From DSXH01 sp037446915 (lineage in GTDB: Bacteria; Bacteroidota; Ignavibacteria; Ignavibacteriales; Melioribacteraceae): DNA of 63,848 bases. Positions 27,137 through 34,107 of this stretch are shown one piece after another. The position numbers and the translations under genes are program-made. The notes below the pieces were generated by a model, which searched no databases, was not told the DNA's origin, and was given only the letters and a program-made list of their open reading frames with translations. The DNA lies in assembly GCA_037446915.1 (NCBI GenBank), contig JBBIHP010000005.1, positions 1 to 63,848 on the forward strand, read 5' to 3'. Numbering within the stretch: the first letter of the stretch is position 1; each line of letters starts with the position of its first letter.

Positions 27137-27826
27137 ATGAAACAAATAATTCAGGTTGCCGGAATAATTGATGTTGAAGAAGCAAGAATGCTGATGGATC
27201 TTGGCGTTGAATATCTTGGATTTCCATTACGACTTCCTGTAAACAAAGAGGACCTTACAGAAGAAGAAGCTGTAATTGTAACTAAAGAAATTACTCCGCC
27301 TCATAAAGCAGTTCTTATAACCTATCTTGATGATGCAGATGAGATAATTGCTTTTTGCAATAAACTTAAGGTGAAAATTGTTCAATTGCATGGTCATATT
27401 GAACTTGACGAGCTTATAAAATTAAAAAAGATTCGCCCAGATATTGAAGTGATTAAAAGTCTGGTAGTAAAGGGCAATAATCTTCCGGAGCTCGAGGATA
27501 AAGTCAATACTCTTTCACACTGGGTAGATATGTTTATAACGGATACATTCGATCCCGATACAGGTGCATCGGGAGCTACAGGAAAATCTCACGACTGGAA
27601 TATCAGTCGACACCTTGTAAATTTGTCAGCTAAACCGGTTATTTTAGCCGGCGGATTAAATCCGGATAATGTAAGACAAGCAATTTTATTTACTAATCCA
27701 GCCGGTGTTGATGTTCATACAGGGATAGAAAATGTAAGTGGTAGAAAAGATTTAGAATTAACAAAACAATTTGTTTTTGAATGCCGTACTGCATTTTCTA
27801 AATTACAAGATAATAATCAATATTAA
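27137..27826 (+). CDS. TrpF-like (beta/alpha) barrel protein lacking the usual catalytic Cys
   Basis: A 229-residue protein with the phosphoribosylanthranilate isomerase fold: VQLHGHIELDELIKL, the phosphate-binding ILAGGLNPDNV and GVDVHTGIEN, and Asp136 (FITDTFDPDTGASGATG) at the general-acid position. TrpF normally begins with a KICGI motif whose Cys is the general base. Here residues 6-10 are QVAGI, so an Ala replaces that Cys. This could be a divergent TrpF or a paralogue with another reaction. No other trp gene is adjacent. It follows the YacP-like gene on the opposite strand and precedes a long gap. Confidence 0.75.
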   Translation: MKQIIQVAGIIDVEEARMLMDLGVEYLGFPLRLPVNKEDLTEEEAVIVTKEITPPHKAVLITYLDDADEIIAFCNKLKVKIVQLHGHIELDELIKLKKIRPDIEVIKSLVVKGNNLPELEDKVNTLSHWVDMFITDTFDPDTGASGATGKSHDWNISRHLVNLSAKPVILAGGLNPDNVRQAILFTNPAGVDVHTGIENVSGRKDLELTKQFVFECRTAFSKLQDNNQY

Positions 27827-27938
27827 TTTTTATTTAACAGATATTTACCTGTACGCATAAGATTGTAATGTTATTTGCACTACATTCTCTCCAAGAAACT
27901 TACTATTCGCATTCTAACTGTAAAAAAAATTTCACGTT

Positions 27939-27960
27939 AAATTTCAGAAATTTCTTTTTT
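27939..27960 (+). terminator. Weak terminator-like hairpin downstream of the TrpF-like gene
   Basis: AAATTTC, A, GAAATTT is a 7-bp palindrome followed by CTTTTTT. The stem is AT-rich and the loop is one base, so its strength is doubtful. It lies 113 nt after the TrpF-like stop. Confidence 0.35.
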
Positions 27961-27976
27961 GCTTTATATCACAGCG

Positions 27977-28016
27977 AGATATTAGAACTTTTGATTTATT
28001 TACAAATGTAATATCT
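27977..28016 (+). promoter_or_regulatory. Leader hairpin 1 (AGATATTA/TAATATCT)
   Basis: An 8-bp perfect stem (27977-27984 with 28009-28016) with a 24-nt loop, followed by a second, stronger hairpin. Together they form a structured leader before the small ORF at 28089. Confidence 0.4.
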
Positions 28017-28034
28017 TCAATTGTCGTTTTTACA

Positions 28035-28068
28035 AATGGGTTGATCTTTCGGCTGGGATCAGCCCATT
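28035..28068 (+). promoter_or_regulatory. Strong leader hairpin 2 upstream of the small ORF
   Basis: AATGGGTTGATC (28035-28046) pairs with GATCAGCCCATT (28057-28068) over 12 bp with a single G-T wobble. The loop is 10 nt (TTTCGGCTGG). No T-run follows. Instead AAAGGA, a ribosome-binding site, comes within 10 nt. The wobble keeps the RNA helix intact, which suggests the RNA structure matters. It could be a cis-acting RNA element. Confidence 0.5.
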
Positions 28069-28088
28069 ATATAAAGGAAAGAAATGAA

Positions 28089-28199
28089 ATGACCTTATCA
28101 CAAATTGTATATTCATCAGTTGGCATTTTCTTCTTCACTACATTAGTCGGGATTATTGTGCTTTATGTAATCTCTAAGACTAAAAGACGTGAAGACTAA
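28089..28199 (+). CDS. Small single-pass membrane protein (36 aa)
   Basis: The ORF reads MTLSQIVYSSVGIFFFTTL, then a hydrophobic stretch and a charged tail KTKRRED. It encodes one membrane helix (about residues 6-28) with a cytoplasmic basic end by the positive-inside rule. An AAAGGAAAG ribosome-binding site lies 7 nt upstream. The strong hairpin just before it and the codon-like organisation support a real gene, although very small ORFs can occur by chance. Small CcoQ/CcoS-like subunits of respiratory complexes have this form. No family can be assigned. Confidence 0.45.
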   Translation: MTLSQIVYSSVGIFFFTTLVGIIVLYVISKTKRRED

Positions 28200-28644
28200 C
28201 ACCAATTACCCTTCATCAATCCATTATATTTATTCTTAAATGTTTTTTATTTTTTGATAGAAGCATCCCGTTTATTTTTACTTCGGATACTTTATTTTAT
28301 TGTTTTTTCTCTTAATACTCTGCTTTGATTATTTTTTTCACTTAACAATTTTTATTCAAGACAAAAGTGCTCCTTAAAGTAAAAAAGATTGCAAGTCATA
28401 ATCTCTCTTAATTCTATTTGAAAAAAATATTTTTTTTATTGATTGCAAATAGACTAAGAATTAAGTTGCAACAGAGTATAAGTCAATAATGAAATAATTT
28501 ATTAATAATAAATTAATTCCTCTTAGTATCTAGTAAAAAGTTTTATTCTGCTCTCAAGTTTTGAAAAACTATTAATTGATACCTTATTGTGGTTCACTTT
28601 AACTTATACCTTTTTACAAATAACTTTTTTATTATCTCCTTTAC

Positions 28645-28670
28645 CGATAGCTATTTTAAACCCCCTATCG
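28645..28670 (+). promoter_or_regulatory. Leader hairpin upstream of the hydrogenase operon
   Basis: CGATAG (28645-28650) and CTATCG (28665-28670) form a perfect 6-bp stem with a 14-nt loop, 81 nt before the first hydrogenase gene. It may be part of the operon leader or an operator. Confidence 0.3.
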
Positions 28671-28751
28671 AATCTTTTCATTTCTTCTCCATTTACTTTA
28701 CGTCGATCCAGGAGATCAGTTGCTTACCTCAACTAAACAACGGAGCGAAAG

Positions 28752-29783
28752 ATGTTAATTAAGATTTCCGATTTCTATTCATTTTTAGATAATATAAGCA
28801 AGGGTAATAACAACATCGAAGTGTTAATTCCTGTCCCGGTAAATGGAACTGAAAGAAGATTTTTTTTCACTCGATTAAACGAGTCGAATAATTATGACCT
28901 TGGATTTTTCCGTTCCGTTGATCCAATAAAAGTTTTATTCTATCAACCACGTGAGTCGGTTCTTCCAATATCTGCAAAAACAGTAAAGCGAATAATTGCC
29001 GGAATTAAAAGCTGCGATATGAAGGCGATTCAACTGTTAGATAAAGCTCTTGTTAATAACGATTTTGTTGACATTTCATACAAAAATCTGCGGGATTCAA
29101 CATATATAATAACTACCGATTGTACCGAAACCCATTCCTCTTGTCATTGCACTTTACTGGACGGTAAACCCTTTACGGAAAGTGGGTTCGATCTTAACCT
29201 GTCACCTGTTGACGATTATTATTTAATTACAATAGGAACTGACAAGGGGAAAGAACTCATTGAATTAATAAATCAGAATTATAGATTGCTTGATGACAAT
29301 GAAACCGTGCATATGGAAATATCGCAACTAAGAAATAAGATCATTGAAAAACTAACAAATCAAAATGAAAAATTTCTCCCAAGGAATCATGATGATCTGA
29401 GAGAGAAAGATTTAGCTCACTGGAATGAGGAATCAAAAGAATGCATTGGTTGCGGTGCTTGCACCAATATTTGTCCAACCTGTTACTGTCTTATTTTAAA
29501 TGACGAGTCCACAGGAAAAGAATTTATAAAAGTAAGATCATACGATTCATGCCAACTACATGGATACGCAAGAGTTGCCGGCGGCGCCTCCCCCAGACCC
29601 AAAATGTATGAACGATTCAGAAACCGGTATCTATGCAAATTCGATTATATGAAAAAAAACTTCGGTGAGTCGGGATGCGTAGGATGTGGCCGATGCACAG
29701 AGGCTTGCGCTGCAAAAATTGATTTTAGAGAAGTGACACAAAATATTTCTATGATTACCACAACTGCAAAACATAGTATTTGA
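28752..29783 (+). CDS. Sulfhydrogenase/hydrogenase beta-type iron-sulfur subunit (HydB-like, 2x[4Fe-4S])
   Basis: A 343-residue protein that resembles the beta subunit of soluble sulfhydrogenase and the AsrA subunit of anaerobic sulfite reductase. The C-terminal third has two [4Fe-4S] sites: CIGCGACTNICP starting at Cys231 and CVGCGRCTEACAA starting at Cys309. The N-terminal part (KSCDMKAIQLLDKAL, then CTETHSSCHC) has further Cys typical of this family. It should pass electrons between the FAD subunit encoded next and the ferredoxin or hydrogenase module. The start is preceded by GGAG. It is the first gene of the hydrogenase operon, with the gamma subunit following after 7 nt. Confidence 0.88.
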   Translation: MLIKISDFYSFLDNISKGNNNIEVLIPVPVNGTERRFFFTRLNESNNYDLGFFRSVDPIKVLFYQPRESVLPISAKTVKRIIAGIKSCDMKAIQLLDKALVNNDFVDISYKNLRDSTYIITTDCTETHSSCHCTLLDGKPFTESGFDLNLSPVDDYYLITIGTDKGKELIELINQNYRLLDDNETVHMEISQLRNKIIEKLTNQNEKFLPRNHDDLREKDLAHWNEESKECIGCGACTNICPTCYCLILNDESTGKEFIKVRSYDSCQLHGYARVAGGASPRPKMYERFRNRYLCKFDYMKKNFGESGCVGCGRCTEACAAKIDFREVTQNISMITTTAKHSI

Positions 29784-29790
29784 GGATTAT

Positions 29791-30612
29791 ATGCACAACG
29801 CATATGAAGTAGTTCCGGGCACTATCTATAATATAATTCAAGAATCTCCACTTATTAGAACATTACAGATTCGTCCGGAAAGACCTATTAAATTCCTGAC
29901 AGGTCAATTTGTTGAATTAAGTTTACCCGGAATTGGTGAAGGACCATTTACCCCATCATCTTCACACTACACATCTGATGTAATGGATATTACAATAATG
30001 AAAACAGGTTTTGTTACGGAATATATTCATAAGACATCAATCGGTGATACTGTAGGAATTCGCGGACCTTACGGATCACGATATCCACTCGAAAAATTTC
30101 ATAATAAAGATATTTTGATTTTAGGTGGAGGATGCGGTCTGGCACCTTTAAGATCTCTTTTCCTAACTCTATTACATGATATTGATCAATATAACAGCAT
30201 AACATTTCTTGCCGGTGCAAAGACTCCTAAAGACTGTATTTATAAAGAATTATTCGCTGAATGGAAAAAATACAATAAGGTGAAAATTTACAGATCAGTT
30301 GACATTGTTCCCGAAGGTGATAGTTGGGATGAAGAAGTCTGTTTGGTAACAAAACTACTACAAAAAATTAAAATTGATCCGAAAGACAATCCTGTTATTG
30401 TTTGCGGACCACCAGTTATGATGAAGTTTGGAACAATGGATCTACTTAAGTACGGATATAGTGAAAATAACATTTATCTCTCGATGGAAAAGAAAATGTA
30501 TTGCGGATTTGGTCAATGCCGTCATTGTGTAATCGGTGGTTACTATGCATGTAAAGATGGACCGGTTTTTACATATGCTCAAATAAAAAATGAGGAGGCA
30601 ATCTGGGAATGA
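29791..30612 (+). CDS. FAD/NAD(P)-binding and [2Fe-2S] gamma subunit (HydG/AsrB-like)
   Basis: A 273-residue ferredoxin-NADP+ reductase-type protein. FAD binding is indicated by the N-terminal FLTGQFVELSLPG and GPYGSRYP motifs. The NAD(P) region has LGGGCGLAPLRSL (from about residue 111) and VCGPPVMM. The C-terminal [2Fe-2S] ligands are Cys238, Cys243, Cys246 and Cys254 in the CGFGQCRHC pattern, as in dihydroorotate dehydrogenase subunit B and sulfhydrogenase gamma. With the beta subunit it forms a diaphorase that should exchange electrons with NAD(P)H. The stop overlaps the next start (ATGA). Confidence 0.9.
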   Translation: MHNAYEVVPGTIYNIIQESPLIRTLQIRPERPIKFLTGQFVELSLPGIGEGPFTPSSSHYTSDVMDITIMKTGFVTEYIHKTSIGDTVGIRGPYGSRYPLEKFHNKDILILGGGCGLAPLRSLFLTLLHDIDQYNSITFLAGAKTPKDCIYKELFAEWKKYNKVKIYRSVDIVPEGDSWDEEVCLVTKLLQKIKIDPKDNPVIVCGPPVMMKFGTMDLLKYGYSENNIYLSMEKKMYCGFGQCRHCVIGGYYACKDGPVFTYAQIKNEEAIWE

Positions 30613-31112
30613 AAAGATTACTAATTGATATTCCTGTTTTAATCGACTCCGGAATTTCTCCTGAAAAGATTGAATGCGAATACATGTTCCACAGAGAAAA
30701 CGATGGACACTTTTCCCTTCTCGAAATAGCGGAATTTTCAGTTTACTGTAGACAATGCAAAGAAGCTTTCTGTATTGATGCCTGTCCGAAAGAAGCACTT
30801 GAGCATCAGGAAAACGGTATGATTAAGAGATACAACATGAGATGTGTTGGATGTAAAAGCTGCGTTTTGGCTTGTCCGTTCGGAACAATTTTTCCAGAAA
30901 TAATTAATTACATTACAGCCAAGTGCGATTATTGCCTCAATCAGTTAGAACAAAATCCCGATTACAAACCTGCATGTGTAATAACAGCCCCCGATAAAAC
31001 TTTCATGATTACCGAAATGGATAGTGAAGATCCTAAAAACAATCTTTTCTTTATCGGTGACCGATTGGCAGTTAGATCCCATAGTTGGAGGTATAAGGAG
31101 AACAGATTATGA
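30609..31112 (+). CDS. Polyferredoxin-type electron-transfer subunit (HycB/HydN-like)
   Basis: A 167-residue 4Fe-4S protein. Cys motifs include CRQCKEAFCIDACP (about residues 55-68), CVGCKSCVLACP (about 80-91), and a third group CDYCLNQL with a later ACV. This looks like the HycB/HydN arrangement that binds up to four [4Fe-4S] clusters. It can link the beta-gamma diaphorase to the hydrogenase core. It overlaps both neighbours by 4 nt (ATGA), strongly suggesting translational coupling and fixed stoichiometry. Confidence 0.85.
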   Translation: MKRLLIDIPVLIDSGISPEKIECEYMFHRENDGHFSLLEIAEFSVYCRQCKEAFCIDACPKEALEHQENGMIKRYNMRCVGCKSCVLACPFGTIFPEIINYITAKCDYCLNQLEQNPDYKPACVITAPDKTFMITEMDSEDPKNNLFFIGDRLAVRSHSWRYKENRL

Positions 31113-32038
31113 AAATAGATTACATTTTTTATCTATTGATTTTTCCAGGTCTGTTATTTATTTCCATATTGGGTTTCCTGATCGGTTGGGTTGATAGAAA
31201 GATTTCGGCCCGGTTTCAGTTCCGTGTTGGTCCTCCGCTTTTTCAGAACTTTAATGATTTTTTCAAACTACTCGGTAAAGAAACAATTCTTGTTAAGGAA
31301 GGAGTAATAACAATTTTCATTATCGCGCCATTCATTGCGTTTGCAATGATTGTTCTGGTCTCATCATTAATTGGAATTTCTCTCTTTTATAGTATCAGCT
31401 TTGGTGGTGATCTGATTGTTGTAATGTATCTACTAATGATAAATTCTGTTATGATAATTCTCGGTGGATCTTCAACCGGAAACGTATATTCAAGTTTAGG
31501 AGCCGGAAGGGAGATAAAACTTCTTCTGGCAGATGAGTTAGCTTTTATATTAATATGCCTCGTACCGATTATTAAATCCGGTTTCCAACTTCAACTGGAT
31601 GGAATTGTTTCATCACAATTACAAAACGGTTCCTACATCGGTTCGTTAAGTGGATTTATTGCATTTGTTGTTGGATTGTTGTGCATTCAAGCAAAAATGG
31701 CACTTCCCCCTTTTCATATTCCCGAAGCTGAAACCGAAATTGTTGAAGGTCCATTTATGGAATACAGCGGGACTCTTCTTGCCTTCTGGAAGTTGAACGG
31801 ATTTATGCTTTATGTAACTTTTCCCTTTTTACTCATTTTACTCTTCTGGGGAGGGATTAATCCGGAAGGACCCGGAATAATCTGGTTTATTCTTAAATAC
31901 TTATTAATCGTTCTATTAATTATTGTAATCAAGAATACAAATCCGCGTATTCGCATCGATACGGCACTTAACTTTTTCTGGAAATATGCTTCTGTAATTG
32001 CTTTTCTTGCTGTTGTTCTAGCGGTATTCGGTTATTGA
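31109..32038 (+). CDS. Membrane subunit of group 4 [NiFe] hydrogenase (NuoH/MbhM-like)
   Basis: A 309-residue integral membrane protein with about eight helices. It has the NuoH/EchB signatures GWVDRKISARFQFRVGPP, LGAGREIKLLLADE and the PPFHIPEAETEIVEG loop with its Glu-rich cytoplasmic segment. It anchors the hydrophilic hydrogenase module and takes part in coupling to ion translocation. A 41-nt spacer with a GGAG site separates it from the next gene. Confidence 0.92.
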   Translation: MKIDYIFYLLIFPGLLFISILGFLIGWVDRKISARFQFRVGPPLFQNFNDFFKLLGKETILVKEGVITIFIIAPFIAFAMIVLVSSLIGISLFYSISFGGDLIVVMYLLMINSVMIILGGSSTGNVYSSLGAGREIKLLLADELAFILICLVPIIKSGFQLQLDGIVSSQLQNGSYIGSLSGFIAFVVGLLCIQAKMALPPFHIPEAETEIVEGPFMEYSGTLLAFWKLNGFMLYVTFPFLLILLFWGGINPEGPGIIWFILKYLLIVLLIIVIKNTNPRIRIDTALNFFWKYASVIAFLAVVLAVFGY

Positions 32039-32079
32039 ATTGAAGAATGAAGAAAGGAAATATCAAGTGGAGTAAATAA

Positions 32080-32499
32080 ATGGGATGGTATAACAAGCGG
32101 CTTTCAAAATCAATTTGGGTTTTTCATGTTAGTGCTTCACCATGTAATAATTGCGATATAGAAATACTCGACCTACTAACTCCAAAATACGATGTAGAAA
32201 GATTTGGAATAAAACTCGTCGGTTCTGTGCGCCATGCAGATGTATTACTTGTGAGTGGTGTTGCTAATAATAAAGTTGCTCCAAAAGTTAAATACTTATA
32301 CGATCAAGCGCCTAAACCTTGCTTTGTAGTAGGTGTTGGAACCTGTCCCGCTTCCGGCTGCTGTTTCAAAAAAAGTTACAATGTAACCGGAAAAGTTGAA
32401 GAGACAATTCCAATTAATCTGTACATTCCCGGATGCCCGCCTAAACCCGAAGCTATGATCGAAGGAGTTGTAAAACTTGTGGAGGTTCTAAATGGATAA
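32080..32499 (+). CDS. [NiFe] hydrogenase small subunit (NuoB/MbhJ-like)
   Basis: A 139-residue protein with the proximal [4Fe-4S] ligands Cys22 and Cys25 (CNNC), Cys89 (GTCPASGCC) and Cys119 (PGCPPKPE). It pairs with the large subunit and passes electrons from ferredoxin-type subunits to the Ni-Fe site. The short length is typical of NuoB-type small subunits of group 4 hydrogenases, which lack the extra clusters and Tat signal of group 1. It overlaps the next gene by 8 nt. Confidence 0.95.
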   Translation: MGWYNKRLSKSIWVFHVSASPCNNCDIEILDLLTPKYDVERFGIKLVGSVRHADVLLVSGVANNKVAPKVKYLYDQAPKPCFVVGVGTCPASGCCFKKSYNVTGKVEETIPINLYIPGCPPKPEAMIEGVVKLVEVLNG

Positions 32500-32923
32500 T
32501 GTTGACAATTTCATTTCTCTTCATAACTCAAAAATTTCGAAACTGATTAAAAAGAAGAAGCGGCTTTATTTTGAAGTAAAGAACGATTACATAAGAGAAA
32601 TAACCGATTACCTTTTCAATAAAATCGGCTGCCGATTATCTACTGCTACTGCTCAGGAAACTTACAATGGAATAGAAGTACTTTATCATTTCTCACATGA
32701 TGAATCCGGACAGTACTTCTGTCCACGAGTTGTAATAACCGACAAAAAAAATCCTGAGATTAATTCAATTACACTGTTAGTTAAAGGTGCTGAATGGATA
32801 GAACGAGAAATGTATGATTTATGGGGAATTAAATTTATAGATCATCCTCGTTTAGAGCTGCTATTAACAAAAGATAATCCCGCTGGAATTAAACAACCTC
32901 TTAGATTCAGGAGGGAATCATGA
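32492..32923 (+). CDS. NuoC/MbhK/EchD-like subunit
   Basis: A 143-residue soluble subunit homologous to the 30-kDa subunit of complex I. The C-terminal part has VKGAEWIEREMYDLWGIKFIDHPRL, where the ERE.YD..GI...GHP pattern is the family signature. It stabilises the small-large subunit contact. In this operon it is separate from the large subunit, as in Ech and Mbh, and not fused as in some Hyf complexes. It overlaps both neighbours. Confidence 0.9.
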   Translation: MDNVDNFISLHNSKISKLIKKKKRLYFEVKNDYIREITDYLFNKIGCRLSTATAQETYNGIEVLYHFSHDESGQYFCPRVVITDKKNPEINSITLLVKGAEWIEREMYDLWGIKFIDHPRLELLLTKDNPAGIKQPLRFRRES

Positions 32924-34107
32924 GTAAAAATATAATTCCGGTTGGACCATTCCATCCTCTTCTTGAAGAAGCGGAATATTTCACATTAAAAGTTGATGGT
33001 GAAAAAGTAATTGGAATTGATCTTGATATTGGCTGGATGCATCGCGGTCACGAATTTATTTCGGAAACAAAAACATTTACTCAATCACTTTACTTAGTAG
33101 AGAGAATTTGCGGTATCTGTTCAACATCTCATCCGCTTGCGTGTGTTCATGCAATTGAAGATATAGACAACATTGATATTCCTCTTCGAGCACGTTACAT
33201 CCGAACATTAATTGGTGAGCTCGAAAGAATTCACAGCCACCTTTTATGGATTGGACTTGCAGGACATTTTATTGGATACGATACATTATGGATGTGGGCA
33301 TGGAAATACCGTGAACCGGTTCTTCAAATGTTCGAAATTATTTCCGGTAATAGAAATCACTATGGAATGATGCGCGTAGGCGGTGTTGCAAAAGATGTTG
33401 ATTCATCCTCAATACCAAAGCTTTATAGCATCTTAGATGATATTGCATCCAAAATGGATATGATTGCTAAAGCGGCAAACGACGATCCTGTTCTTCGATC
33501 CCGTCTTGTTGGCGTCGGAGTTCTATCTCATGAAGATGCTGTTCGCTTCTGTGCTGTCGGTCCTACTTCTCGTGCATCCGGTATCCCTGCTGATGTGAGG
33601 AAGGATGATCCGAGCGATGCATATGACCTTGTAGAATTCAATACTATTGTTATGAAAAATGGAGATGTATACGATAAGCTTGTTGTAAGGGTGTTAGAAA
33701 CTTTAGAGTCGATTAAAATTGTAAGACAGTGTCTCGATATGTTAAAAAATATTAATGGCCCGATTCTTAATGACGTAAAAGAAATTTCTCCGGGCGAAGG
33801 AATTGGAAGATACGAAGCTCCTCGCGGCGAAGTTTTTCATTATATCAGAAGCGATGGTACAAACAGACCGGTAAGACATAAAGTACGTGCACCCAGCTAT
33901 GTTAACATACCAACTTTCGAAGCATCGTGCATTGGAATTCCTATTGCCGATGCGTTAATTACTCTGGCTGCTGTTGATCCTTGTTACTGTTGCACCGAAC
34001 GATCAATCAAAGTTGTAGATTCAGCCCGGCAACCTACCAAAATAGATTTACTAAAAATATCGAGAGAAAAAACCGAATATTTAAGGAGGCAGATAAATGG
34101 AAATTAA
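32920..34107 (+). CDS. [NiFe] hydrogenase large (catalytic) subunit, group 4 (NuoD/MbhL-like)
   Basis: A 395-residue catalytic subunit. The N-terminal Ni-Fe pair is Cys64/Cys67 in RICGIC. The C-terminal pair is Cys355/Cys358 in DPCYCCTER, so both pairs are intact and this is not a complex I NuoD. An extra Cys (357) sits between the two C-terminal ligands. By analogy with other group 4 enzymes, about 34 residues after Arg361 should be removed by the maturation protease at 40594. The N-terminal RGHE motif is also present. It catalyses reversible 2H+ + 2e- to H2. The next gene overlaps by 11 nt and its AGGAGG lies inside this gene. Confidence 0.97.
   Translation: MSKNIIPVGPFHPLLEEAEYFTLKVDGEKVIGIDLDIGWMHRGHEFISETKTFTQSLYLVERICGICSTSHPLACVHAIEDIDNIDIPLRARYIRTLIGELERIHSHLLWIGLAGHFIGYDTLWMWAWKYREPVLQMFEIISGNRNHYGMMRVGGVAKDVDSSSIPKLYSILDDIASKMDMIAKAANDDPVLRSRLVGVGVLSHEDAVRFCAVGPTSRASGIPADVRKDDPSDAYDLVEFNTIVMKNGDVYDKLVVRVLETLESIKIVRQCLDMLKNINGPILNDVKEISPGEGIGRYEAPRGEVFHYIRSDGTNRPVRHKVRAPSYVNIPTFEASCIGIPIADALITLAAVDPCYCCTERSIKVVDSARQPTKIDLLKISREKTEYLRRQINGN

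Larger units (their letters stand above)
27827..28751. other. 925-nt intergenic region before the hydrogenase operon
   Basis: The region is very AT-rich. It holds a weak terminator-like hairpin (27939), two further hairpins (27977-28016 and 28035-28068), a small membrane ORF (28089-28199), a perfect AGTTTT-GA-AAAACT repeat (28557-28570) and a CGATAG/CTATCG hairpin (28645-28670). TTTACAAATG occurs twice, 30 nt apart (27999 and 28029). Between 28200 and 28640 I see no gene. A promoter for the hydrogenase operon must lie here, but no consensus box stands out. Confidence 0.6.

Noticed and set aside
28621..28751. A sigma-54 promoter before the hydrogenase operon
   Set aside because: No TGGCAC-N5-TTGCA type sequence was found.
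27827..28751. A CRISPR array in the long intergenic region
   Set aside because: Only a single 10-nt word is repeated; there is no regular repeat-spacer pattern.
32920..34107. Complex I NuoD rather than a hydrogenase
   Set aside because: Both Ni-Fe CxxC pairs are present and hyp genes plus a maturation protease are linked.
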